DNA from: Thozetella sp. PMI_491
Taxonomy: Eukaryota; Ascomycota; Sordariomycetes; Chaetosphaeriales; Chaetosphaeriaceae
Reading direction: 5' to 3'
Length of the DNA: 64,000 nt
Assembly (NCBI GenBank): GCA_021432635.1
Contig: MU270018.1
Coordinates: 69,579-133,578, forward strand
The position numbers were made by a program, and so were the translations under genes. Below, one piece after another: positions 33,007 through 43,968 of the stretch. The notes beneath the pieces are model-generated. The model saw only the letters and a program-made list of their open reading frames with translations, made no database searches and was not told the origin of the DNA. Position 1 is the first letter of the stretch. Each line of letters starts with the position of its first letter.

Positions 33007-33567
33007 CTAGATACTGGTCTCGGAGAAGAAAAGGCAAGACTACAGCGTCAGTAGAGTGCGAGAGAGCATGGGGGTTTAAAAGGGGGGGAGGGGGGGTTCG
33101 CCTTCTTTCAGCACTGAAGATGGACGAGTCGAGCAAGGTAGGACAAGCAAGGCTGTATGAGAGGCCTAGCAAAGCTCTCCGGTATGGTGGAAATCATATC
33201 TACAGTAGAAAAGTTCCGGTTATCACTCGTGCCTGTTGGGCTGATCCACGATGTAGGCAGCCATTATCCAGAAAGAAACTCCTATTAAGAGGCCCCCGAG
33301 ATGGTGACCAAGATCTCGCATGCTGTCGTCTATAAGTTCGACTATGCCCACGCATGAAAACCAGGGGAACCAATCATGGAAAAAGCCTGACGGATGCCAC
33401 GGAAAAGAGGTGAAGATTGAATGCAGCCATCTCTTAGACACCCGGCCCAAACCCAATGCGAAGCAAAGACGCAAATGTGGCTATAGCAGCAAACAAGGGG
33501 AAAGGGGAGGGGAACGACCTCGGGGTTGATTATATACACCATTCGAGGAGAGCATATGCTTATCGGC
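33007..33567. other. intergenic between convergent genes
   Basis: 3' flanks of the DsbA-fold gene (+) and mS38 (-). No gene seen. Confidence 0.5.
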
Positions 33568-34697
33568 TCAGGTCCTATCCAGCTTTCGGCGCAAATTCCT
33601 CGTACGCCTCATCAGCTTCTTGTACTTCTTCTTCTTCATCTTCAGCTTCCTCTGACGCTTGACGCTAATGGCCTCCATGCTGTCATCAGCACGCTGGCGG
33701 GCGTCCTCGTATCGTAGCTGTCGCAACGCCATACGCTCGAGAAATGTACGGGGGACCGAGTCCTCTTCAATGAGTTGCGGGCTGTGCGCCACCACCTTGT
33801 ACTGACCATCCGCGTCTGTCGTCTCTTCGATAGTCAGGATCGCTTTGTACACGCGGGTTTGCATAGCCTCCTCAGCAGCCTCAGCCGGGGCTGTCTCAAC
33901 CTCGGACTCGGCGGCTTGGGCATCGGGCGGCGGCGGGGGTCGGAACGGCAGAAACTGGCCGGACATGGCGTTGAGCTGGAGGTAGACGCTAGTCTCGGAG
34001 CCATCTGCATGCTTGAGGTTGAGCCTCGTCATAGCGTCATGAGCCTGGTCGTCAGCGTCCAGCTGCTTCCCGTTGAGACTCAGCTTGGACAGAGGCTGCT
34101 CGAGATCGTGGACCGTGTGTGACAAGGTCGAGATCACGTCGGAGGGTCTGTGCGACTTCGCGCGCTGGCTGAAGATCTCTGCAAAGGCATCCTCGGTGAT
34201 GGTCTTGGGAAAGCTGTGGGTGACCGAGATGGGTCGGTGCAGGGAGAAGAAGGTCGAGAGCGCGAGGGCTACGATAACGGGGTTAGTCACCGCAAGGGGC
34301 AGAGGAAGGGCACACGGGCGCGTGGGTTGGGTTAGAACAGCCTAGCCAAATTACCTTCTTGTGAGAGATGCTGCGTGCTGGGTACGCTGGGAAGCGGCTT
34401 AGCGGCCGGTGCCGCGGCTTCTTTCGCCTTTCTCTTGCGCTTCTCTCCGGGGCTTTTGGAATCGCCCGACTTGGCCCGGTCCGATGAGGGATGAACCGAG
34501 GGCCGGGCCGAGAAGTCCTTGGGGCCGTTGTCCGGGCTAGACGGCTTCGAGGAGGAGAGACGTCTCTGGTGGGAATTGGGCCTGTACGACAGCGCGTAGG
34601 CGCCAGCGGCGCGAGGGACCGGAGAGGCGAAGGCGGCAGCAACGACAGGCGACTGCGGAGCGGCGGCCACTACACGACGCACCGATGGCGGCAGCAT
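33568..34697 (-). CDS. cox24: mitochondrial ribosomal protein mS38 (Cox24/Qri5, AURKAIP1-like)
   Basis: Mitochondrial small-subunit protein that contacts rRNA and supports translation, in yeast especially of COX1 mRNA. Exons: 34697-34355 and 34268-33568 (347 aa), phase 1 at the junction. The first about 60 residues are Ala/Ser/Pro/Arg-rich (targeting). The diagnostic C-terminal motif is intact: ISVKRQRKLKMKKKKYKK followed by LMRRTRNLRRKLDRT, a strongly basic helix that inserts into rRNA. The middle is poorly conserved and partly acidic (DAQAAESEVETAPAEAAEE). The assignment rests on the terminal motif, which is highly specific. Confidence 0.88.
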
Positions 34698-36170
34698 GAT
34701 TGAGAGGAGAAACGCTGCCCACGAGAGGTGGGTCAAGCAGAGGGAAAGGAAGAGGTGCTGTGGCCGGAGGGCGGGCGACCAAGGACCACGAAAAGGATCG
34801 TGAAGGCGATGGTGATTGAGGTCACCGGTCCCGGTTTGCCATCGGCTTTGGGCTGCAGGCCTTGTTTGGCGGTCTGGGCTGGCGCTAACGCCACTCACAT
34901 GACAAGACGCTTGGCATCCCCTTGCGCGCCATTTTTCTTCCTGACCCTAACCCTTCCGCACCGCTTCACAGCATTCACAAACCTACTTACCCCTAACCCT
35001 TGTCAGTCGCGACAGAGGCCAGAGTTTTCTCAGCCCAACACGGAGTGCAACTTATTCTCTTTTCAACTAAATAATGTTAGGGTAGCTACTGTACCGCTTG
35101 CCTGGGCAAAACGCATCGTGAGCAATCTTGTCCAGAGAAAATGGGCCCGCCTCACATAGCATCACCTTCCGCACTCTCATGGATGGGTCTGGGCCTGTGC
35201 CGAGCGGCAGGCTTCCGGCCGCTGCATTGATCGCCTGTGGGCAGGCTGGCTCGCAATTAGCACCCCCCCGGCTCCCGGCCGCTCTTGCTGTCCTTAGCGA
35301 GGCCGAATCTAGGCTTCGCTTTCGGGTGATCGCCCGCTGCGCACCGGAGCCCCTTCTCTCTCCGAGTTCCTTAGTCTCGGCCCGGGCCTGGAACTACGTG
35401 GCACCCACATTTTCCCATGCTCGCGAGGCTGCGACGGCGGAACCGCAACCACGCTAAGTCGATCCCCATCGAACGGTTTGCCGAACTTGGCCGTCGATGC
35501 GGCCTCGCCGTTACTTTCCTTCTTTCTCTAGCCCTGTTGATCTAAGACCCAGATGGTATAATCGAGCACATTTAGCCTCATCCTTGCGCTGGCTGTGGCA
35601 GGCGTTATCGGCCTCGTCTTCCTCTGCTACGGCCGGTTTCGGGAGCCCTGTGGAGAACGCTTCTGGACGCTGCCGAGTGTGAGTTTCCAAATTGACTCTC
35701 GCCCCGAGGGTAGGCACAAGGTGGTTGTCGCGACATGTTCCGGGAGGCTATTGTCTAGTAGCACTCGTGCATTGCTCTCATCGCCCGCGGGCAGAGCTCC
35801 AACCCAGTCCCCACAAAGGGGCTTCTCCAACCCGATGCCCGCTAAGATGCTCCCACATTACCCCCAACTGCTCCGACCATGGGAAGCATGGAGTATTCCA
35901 CTTGCGGGGAACGTAGCCAGTAGAGCGACGATTCCTCGCGTCATTGCTATCCTGGGTAAGCTCCAACCCTGGAGGTCCGTCTTTCGGGGAATGGTTCTCC
36001 AACGAGGGTACTGGCGGAAGGACGGGGTGTGGACGCGACGTCTTCATATATAGTTCCCGACCGGCCGCCGCAAACTGCATCGTAGACCCCTCACACCTGG
36101 ACCAACATCCAAGATACCCACAGCCCACCGCAAAGCCACCAGCAAGAAACAGGAGACTCCCTCGGACAAG
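34698..36170. other. divergent promoter region, 1.5 kb, with two telobox-like sites
   Basis: Lies between mS38 (-) and the histidinol-dehydrogenase-like gene (+). CCCTAACCC-type sites occur at 34944-34953 and 34990-35000. Open frames of 60-150 codons near 34728-36053 lack domains and are not called. Confidence 0.5.
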
Positions 36171-37568
36171 ATGGTCGCCAGACATCTCAAGACCGCCGCC
36201 GTAACGTCAGTCGACAATGCGGCTGCTTCCCAAAAGGTCTCGGACATCGTGAAGGGCGTCATCAGCGACATCCGCAACAACGGGGACAAGGCCGTGAGAT
36301 CTTATTCCGAGAAGTTTGACAAATGGAGTCCGGACTCGTTCAAACTCTCCGAGGGGCAGATCCAAGAGGCAATCTCCAAGGTGCCGGAGCAAACCATTGC
36401 CGACATCAAGCAGGCACAGAGGAACGTGCGAATATTCGCTGAGGCACAGAGGGCTAGCATTAAGGACATTGAAATCGAGATCCAGCCCGGTGTCTTCCTT
36501 GGGCACCGAAACAATCCAATCACCACCGCTGGAGCGTAAGTAGCCCCAGGAGTCCGGCGCTGGTCTGGCCTCCTAGTGCATCGATCCTCTGAGAGACACG
36601 GCTAATCAGGGCTTAGGTACATTCCAGGAGGACGATATCCTCTTCTTGCATCGGCCCACATGACCATCCTTACGGCCAAGGTAGCGGGAGTCAAGCACGT
36701 TGTCGCCTGTACGCCGCCGATCAACGGGGAGATCCCGAATGCCACCGTTGCAGCTGCCCATCTGGCGGGTGCCGACGAAATCTTCATCCTCGGCGGCACC
36801 CAGGCCGTGGCTGCTATGGCCATCGGAACCGAAACCATCCGAAAGGTGGAGTTCTTGGCCGGCCCTGGCAACGCATTCGTAGCCGAAGCGAAGCGCCAAC
36901 TCTTTGGGGAAATGGGCATTGACCTGCTCGCGGGACCGACCGAGATCCTGATTGTCGCCGACGAGCATGCCGACCCCTTCACCGTGGCGACCGATTTGCT
37001 GTCGCAGGCGGAGCACGGGCCTGACACGCCTGCCGTGCTTATCACAACATCCGAGAAGATCGGCCAGGAGACGCTACGGTTCATTGGCGAGCAGCTTAAG
37101 ACCCTCTCAACCGCGCAGCTTGCTGGGACCTCGTGGCGGGACTTTGGTGAGATCGTCGTGGTGGACAGCCTGGACGAGGCCTACCAGCTCGCCGACGTGT
37201 ACGCAAGCGAGCACGTCCAGATCCTGACGCAGAAGCCCAGGGAAGCCCTTGACAAGATGACAAACTACGGTGCGCTCTTCCTGGGCGACAAGACGTGCGT
37301 GTCGTACGGGGATAAATGTATTGGCACCAACCACGTGCTGCCTACGCGAAAGGGGGGACGCTATACTGGGGGTCTCTGGGTCGGCAAATATCTCAAGACC
37401 CAAACCTACCAGGAGGTCACTTCGGAGAAGGCGAGCGGCGAGCTAGGCAGGCTTTGCGGACGCTGCGCCCGGGCTGAGCTCTTTGAAGGCCACGCTCGTT
37501 CGGGAGACCTTCGGGCGCAGCTGTATCTGAAGGATCAGCACGAATGGATCGAGCAGGCGAGGAAGTGA
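36171..37568 (+). CDS. stand-alone histidinol dehydrogenase family enzyme, sulfopropanediol-dehydrogenase-like
   Basis: NAD- and zinc-dependent alcohol dehydrogenase of the HisD fold. Exons: 36171-36535 and 36617-37568 (438 aa). Family motifs are complete: YIPGGRYPLLASAHMT, GPGNAFVAEAKRQLFG, LLAGPTEILIVAD, LLSQAEHGPDTPAVL (Gln and His zinc ligands), YASEHVQIL (catalytic Glu-His), SYGDKCIGTNHVLPT (Asp ligand and His) and FEGHARSGDLR (last His ligand). Fungal histidine synthesis normally uses a trifunctional His4/His-3 protein, so this single-domain form is probably not the biosynthetic enzyme. RYTGGLWVGKYLKTQTYQEV resembles what I recall of HpsN-type enzymes that oxidise 2,3-dihydroxypropane-1-sulfonate. 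That role, and an old transfer from bacteria, are inference. No organellar signal is evident. Confidence 0.9.
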
Positions 37569-38574
37569 CCGAGGGGGTGGTGGTGTTGCGGGAAAGCTCG
37601 CTTACCAGCGGCCAGAATCCTCAGGCCGTACCTAGTGCAAGATTGCCAGGAAGTCGCCAGCACGAGAGATGCCCTGGGCAGGGGCAGTTAACAGACATGG
37701 AATACGGGCTATCGGCCAGCGCGGGAGAAGTCTCGAGATCCACAGCTCTCTGCTCCATCTTCCCTTCATTCTCTTTGTTTTTCTCTAGTTCTCCCAAGCA
37801 TCTTAAAACTGCCCACGCCTCCAAGCCGCCAGGTCATTACCAAAACATGCACGCAAATCGAGTGCTAAGCTCATTTACCTAACAAAGGCATTGTCTATTG
37901 AGGTATAATAGCAAGTAGGTAGAGGTTGCATAAGCCAAAGTGCCCTGCTTTTCACCAGCCAGGTACCTGGGGAAGGTACCTGTTACAGCGTGCCTTACTC
38001 CGTGGTCGCTGCCGTTCATAGGTAAGGTACCTCGCGTAAGGTATGCACATAATGGGTGCACAGCTGGCTGTCCGCTTGCAGACCCCTGCTGAGCCAGCAG
38101 TGCGTTGTTAGTCAGCCGGTGCTTAGGGAATAAATTTGGGACATAGTTTCCCCGTCGTCGATGCCAGTGGGTTGAACCTGCCAGCTTAAGGGACCCCGGG
38201 CCTGTAAGATTCCATTGCTGGAGACGCCAGTGCTTTTGTCAGAGCGCGATATCAAGTGGACATGATGTCATGCAGAGCGGTGCCATTGTAAACCCCGCCG
38301 TAGTGGCTCGCCTCCTTCTAGAAGTTCCCACGAGTCGTCGCGCCAAGTCAAAGGCTGTATAAAGTAGACCGAATCCCCTAACGGGACCAAAAGAAGGCGG
38401 ACCATTGCTTCTCCCAACGCGGCAGGTGGCAGACACAACCCACAGTTCGAGCAACCGTCAAGGCCGAGCCTAGCCTCGAAGCTCCGCCAGGCAAACCGCA
38501 CCCAACTTAAGTCAAAGCTGCTTGGCTTCTTGTTTTCTTGAGACACGCACTCGTCGCCTCGAAAAGAACAAGCC
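37569..38574. other. intergenic between two + strand genes, 1.0 kb
   Basis: Contains paired GGTACC palindromes at about 37963-37981 and 38020-38042. No conserved frame seen. Confidence 0.5.
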
Positions 38575-40050
38575 ATGGCAACCAAGATATTTTTGTGAGT
38601 CAATCGTTCGGTCGGATAGGGCTGGAGCCGAGACACTCGCTGCTGGGAGCTAACGCCGCCGGCCAGGACTGGTGTTACAGGCATGTTTACCTACCTACCC
38701 CCTTGCGAGCAATCACGAGGGACCAAAGGTCTAATATATAATGCGAGACGGTAGGCTACATCGGCGGTGATATCTTCCACGAGCTGTACAAAACCCACCC
38801 CGACTTTGACTACACGCTCCTGGTCCGGTCGCCGGAGCGTGCCAAAGTCGTGCAGGGGTCGTATCCTGGCTCTAACGTACACTTCGTCTACGGGACCCTG
38901 GACTCAGCCGATGTGATCGAGAAGGCTGCGGCCGAAGCCGACATTGTCATACGTACGCCGCCCTGTCTCGTCTCATTTTCCGTTTCTCTCAAATTTGGCG
39001 ACAGCCAAACGGAGCAAGCTTCGTGCTTGCTACCAAGAGGTCCACCTGACACGATGAACAGACACGGCAGACTCTGCGGACGATGTCCCGTCGGCTACAG
39101 CCATTGCCAAGGGGGTTGCAGCTGGCCATTCCGCTGAGAAACCGGGATACTGGATTCACTTATGTGGTACCGGCATTCTACAATGGGTACACAAGAACGA
39201 GCCTACTCAGTGGGACGGCGAAATTGCTGACAGGCGTGCTTAGTACGACGAGACAAACAAACGCTACGGGCAGCCCCCTCTCCCCGAGGAAGCATACAAT
39301 GATATCAAGGACATTGACAGAATCCTCAACCTTCCTGATCAGGCTCTCCACCGAGATGTCGACAAGATCGTGCTAGCGGCGAACCAGTCGCCTGCAGTCA
39401 AGACAGCCATTGTCGGCCCGGCCACCATCTATGGGGCCGGCCGCGGGCCTGGCAACAAAGATAGCCAGCAAGTATATTCGCTGGCACGCTTTGCTCTCAA
39501 AAATGGGTTCACTCCCGTGGTTGGCACTGGTAAGGTCGAGTGGGACAATGTCCATATCCAGGATGTTAGCTCCCTCTTCATCCTGCTCGTCGATGCGGCT
39601 TTGGATCCCCAGAAAAACCAGAATCAGGAGATTTTCGGCACACACGGATACTTCTTTAACCCGGCGGGGACCCATACCTGGGGTGAGGTGGCCGAGCAAG
39701 TTGTACGTATTCTGGACTCAATACTTTCCCTTTCAAGTTCACAGTTGGCCCACGGCTATCTGGTCGCGACCGTCTTCTGTTACGTCTCAACCACACTAAA
39801 GGCAATTACTGACTCTGGATGCGGCTAGGCCGAGGAGGTTGTCAAACAACGGTACCTAGCTGAGGCTCCGTTAAGGACAGTGAAGTACGAAGACATCCCC
39901 AACAAGTCGCTAGGCACCAACTCCAAGAGCGTAGGGGAACGAGCAAGCAAGTTTCTCGGCTGGAAGCCCACGGGCCCGTCTCTGAAGGATGAAGTCCCTG
40001 GAATCGTGGCAGTCGAGGCACGAAAGCTTGGTCTCAACCCTATCCAGTAA
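38575..40050 (+). CDS. NAD-dependent epimerase/dehydratase-like SDR protein
   Basis: Atypical/extended short-chain dehydrogenase with unknown substrate. Six exons: 38575-38594, 38667-38680, 38755-38952, 39062-39186, 39244-39702, 39829-40050 (345 aa); all phases agree. Exon 1 is only 20 nt and exon 2 only 14 nt. Together with exon 3 they spell MATKIFLTGVTGYIGGDIFH, the Rossmann glycine motif TGxxGYIGG, which is strong support for this structure. Intron 2 starts with GCATGT, a GC-AG intron. Later segments include YTLLVRSPERAKVVQGSYPG, YWIHLCGTGILQWYDETN, AIVGPATIYGAGRGPGNKDS and WDNVHIQDVSSLFI, as in NmrA/epimerase-like fungal proteins. It ends tail to tail with the GH36 gene, only 112 bp away. 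Confidence 0.88.
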
Positions 40051-40162
40051 GTAACAACCAGTGAGCGCTTCAGACTAGTGTCGAAAACAAAGGAAAAGTC
40101 CCCATATCGCTTTATGCTGCCTGTAAAGTGTGTGCTACGGATATGATATGTCCATGGTATCA

Positions 40163-43100
40163 TCACCCGTCAAACGTAAAATAGATCTTGACATCGACTT
40201 CGTTTGCCCAGCCACTCTCTAGCTCCATTTCATCCCAGGCAGCCTCAATGTCAATCTCCAGGACATTATTTGCTGCCTTGTTGATTGATACAGTATGAGG
40301 AGGGATTGGCTGGCCTTGTATTGTGACCATGAAGTCGCCCTCGATGCTGAGCTCCGGAAGGCAAGAAATGTACAGGCCTAGCCGCTATTGTGAGCCATCT
40401 TTGCTTCCTGATAGGACCTGGAGAGAGATCACAAACCTAATATGCCCAAAGCCTTGAGCCGAGTGTAAGTGAACAGTTTGCCGTTCTCAAGCAGCTCGAA
40501 GCTGCTGTTAAGGATGGCAGCGCATCCGCTCATCTTCCCAATCAGGCCCAGGTTGGCTAAAAACACCTTTCCCTTCACCTCGCCGTGGAATATCGACAGA
40601 GGGAAGGCCGTGAAAATTTCGTAACCCCTTACCCCGAGAGAAACGGGGAGGATGGACGTTGATAACCCGGTCTTCAACGGCGATGATACGAGCCCAGTCG
40701 AGTGAGCCCGAACGACATATTGCACCGAGGTCAGAACCCCGGGAAGGCGGCCTAATGGTATGAGATCCGTCAAGGGACGAGCCGAGATGTTGAAAACACC
40801 AAGGATCGGCGTGCCTGTGGCTGCTCTTCCTGCACCCCGCAATTTGTGAGCAAGGTGTCCGGTACTTGAAACACAGAGCCACTTACCGTGATATGCACAT
40901 ATCTTAAGCAGAGAGTCATCGTCATAGCCCACGTATTGGTCAATAGTTCGTCCCAGAACACTGGGCCGGAAGACGACCGTCTTGCCCCGTGGGGTCCGTC
41001 CGGTCATTTGACCGATCAGGTCTACGTTGTGCTGCCCCGGAACGTCTGTAATGTAGATTGGGCCGCCGCTCACGCACCTTGAGGCAGCATGAAATCCCGA
41101 GTAATCGTGGACCGTCTGGAACATGTCCCAGTCTGGAAGCATGTTTAGGTGCTGGGTGAGCAGGCTATTGTGGGCATTGGTCCAGACATGCCACGGATGG
41201 GACGAGGGAATGGCGGGGAAGAAGTCGTCCGAGTTTCGACACAGGACCGCTGGCCGGTTGCGCGGAAGCTGGGAGTAGAAAAGTATCTGAGGGGTCTGCG
41301 ACATGCACGAGATGGCTTTAATACTGAAGTGTCGGAGGGAGGAAATGGTCCAGGCATCCAGGTATGTATGCATCAGCTCACGGCGCACTTCAGCACTCTC
41401 CCAGGTGTCCATCATAAACTGCGCATCGGTCTTGACCCCATCAACTCCACACGAGACAAGAAAGCGATAAAAGTCGTCGTAGAACTTGTGTACGTCCTCT
41501 TTCGCGACAACGGTCATCGGACCACCGATGGGAAGGTTCCGGCGCTTGGCGTCTTCGCGGATAACTCGAATTGTCTTATACTTACTGGCAAGCTTACCAT
41601 CCGGGGATATGCCGGCCCAGTATCCCAACAGAGCGTGCCATACAGCAATGTGCTCGATGTTTTTGTGCTTGGACCGGATCTCAGTGATCGTTGCCTTCAA
41701 CCCGTTGGGGAAGGCGTTGGGCTCGGCCTCGAAATCGTTCCATCCATACTGGAACTGACCGTCCCCGTTGTAGTCAATATTTTGCCAGTTGTCGTCAATG
41801 ATAAGGCTGGTGATGTTAATATTGTGCTTGGCCAAGGTGTCGACGGCCTCCACCACCTTTTCATGCGTCAACCGCTGGCCGAGGGCATTCCACGTGCCTC
41901 CTGAACTTAGCGAATGATTTCGAAACCGAGTTGGCAGTAAAGATCCCCGAACGGAAACTTACAAAATCCTAGCCCGTCGTACCAATTCTCATACCATTCG
42001 GGCTTGACATCGTCCCGTAGAGCCGTCATCTCAGCATCAAATTCCCCATTTGACTTCGTGCTGGCCTGCACGAGCTCACGAGCTCGGTACATGACCGTGG
42101 CGTTAGCCGACTCGAAGTCATCTCCGACAGCAATCAAGACTGTAGCTGTTCCAGGCGCGGTGCCGTCATGACGGACCTATCCGGATATCGGCGTGTTAGA
42201 CCTGCCTATGGTTTCCCTCTTTTGCACTAGGGAGGCAACTCGCCTGTAAGTTGACGTGCCGGGAACCACCGCTGCGAAAAAGGGTCATTGTATCAGTCAA
42301 CCCGCTGATTCCAAGCAGAACCATGTGTTTTCCAGCCGGTGAGAGGAACGAGCAGAGGACGGCGTCCTTGTCGAGTTCGAAATCCGTCTTGCCATGGCGA
42401 GGTGCAAGCCAGGGATTCCATATTCGGACCAAGGCAAACCATCTATGCTATGTCAGCACTAGTTGCGATCACGGTCTCTAATACAGAGCAGCATCCAGGT
42501 AACACAGCGGTCGCTAGGCGCACGAGGGGATGTAAGATGGCCCCCCTGGACGATGGTCCTTACCTAAGGAAGCTTCCCCAAGGGACCCCCAGAGGAATGT
42601 CCGAAAAGGTGGACTTGTCATCCTGGGTACCAGGAACGGACGCTTCCACGGACCACAGGCGAGTTCCTGGACACTGGCTCATGTGTGACTTCCACTTGAG
42701 CTCTGGGTTCAGGCCGTGAATTAAGTCAGCTAGATTGTCCGAGCACTGCTCCAGTGCTGGCTTCCCGTCGACTATGATGATGCCATCGCCTATGCTTTGC
42801 TCGTCCCGAACCCACCTCCAGCCTTGCTCGGGCCCCTGGCGGAACTTGACTGTGAAGGTCAGAGAAGACTGAATCGGCAGGCGAGCGGTGAAGTAGAGGC
42901 GAGCGAGGTTGCTATCTAGTATTTGTAGCGAAGCAGGGGTGCTGTCCGGGACAGCTTGAACCAATGAAGTCTCGGTCCACTCAACGCCGCTCCCGGAATG
43001 CCACAGGGAGAGTTCCCAAGCTCCGTGGCCCAAGGCCTTAGGCACCTCGAGGACGGCGTAGACCTCGACATCCCCATTCCTCACCTGCGAGACCTGACCC

Positions 43101-43222
43101 AGGGGCGGATGCGTCGAGATGAAGGCCATCTGCTCCTCCGGGACGGGATCTGGGGCGGGCTTCTGCTTGGGTACAAACACCGCCTGAAAGACTTCCCCGA
43201 AGTCGTATGGCTTCTCAGACAT
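40163..43222 (-). CDS. GH36-type glycosidase, raffinose synthase / alkaline alpha-galactosidase family
   Basis: Glycoside hydrolase of clan D (Raffinose_syn family), probably an intracellular alpha-galactosidase or galactosyl transferase since no signal peptide is present. Proposed exons: 43222-42564, 42442-42244, 42176-41963, 41897-40887, 40829-40437, 40377-40163 (896 aa). Catalytic-domain segments are clear: ITSLIIDDNWQNIDYNGDGQ, KNIEHIAVWHALLGYWAGI, GVDGVKTDAQFMMDT (Asp nucleophile region) and LNMLPDWDMFQTVHDYSGFH (acid/base Asp region), then SGGPIYITDVPGQHN. An N-terminal beta-sandwich and a C-terminal beta domain ending WANEVDVKIYFTFDG flank it. Intron 2 appears to be GC-AG, intron 3 must use a GAG acceptor because the CAG just before it gives a stop, and intron 4 (57 nt) keeps frame if retained. 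Confidence 0.88.
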
Positions 43223-43968
43223 CACGAGGGTAAGATCAAAGACCGGGAATCTGGAGGGGTGCGGGGGTTCGGGGTATCAACACTCGGCCCGGGTTGAATG
43301 GCCTTGGCAGGAGACGGTTGTGACAACGGAGGGAGAGGCGGAAGGGAGATTAGGAAGGAAAACTGCAAATGTAGGTAGACGGCATCAAGTGCCCGAGATT
43401 TGCACATTGCTTGCTCTTGTACCTCGCAGACAGGCACCGGCTACTGGTCCTCTGTCCCACCGCCTCATGGAGTGGCCGAGTACTTTGGCCGAGTACTTAC
43501 GGAGTAAGTGCCTCTTGGTAAGAAGGGCTGGCCAATGAGAAGCCCCGAATACCTCATTACAAGTAATAACTATGGAGCGCCCGGGGTGATCACAAGACCG
43601 AGTGCATGTATTCTCAGGGCACCGAGCCAGATAAATATTGCACAAACACACAGGGGGCCGCCGAGAACGGAGACTAGCAGAGAGCTGGAAATACGCGCGT
43701 GCTTGTCTGAAGGGCTTTGAAACGGGCCTAACCTAGGTATAATTGCTCTTTAAGCCAGGTATCAAGGTCGGAAAGGGGCAGAAGGTACCCGAGGTGTTGC
43801 TCCATCGAAAAATCACGTGACATAAATTTTGAAGCTTTCTAGCTTGGTCCGGGCGTTCCCGAGCATTGCCTTGGGTGAGGCAAAATCGACGACTTTTTTT
43901 GATTGAGCGAACCTGGAAGCTTGTCCACTCCTTCAGCACCGCACACCTCTATCCCACCACCCTTCCCC
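43223..43968. other. divergent promoter region
   Basis: Between the GH36 gene (-) and the processing peptidase gene (+). Contains ACCTAGGT (43731-43738) and GGTACC near 43785. No gene seen. Confidence 0.5.

Noticed and set aside
41149-41904. 251-codon open frame on + within the GH36 gene
   Set aside because: Antisense to a clearly conserved catalytic domain; no recognisable domain of its own.
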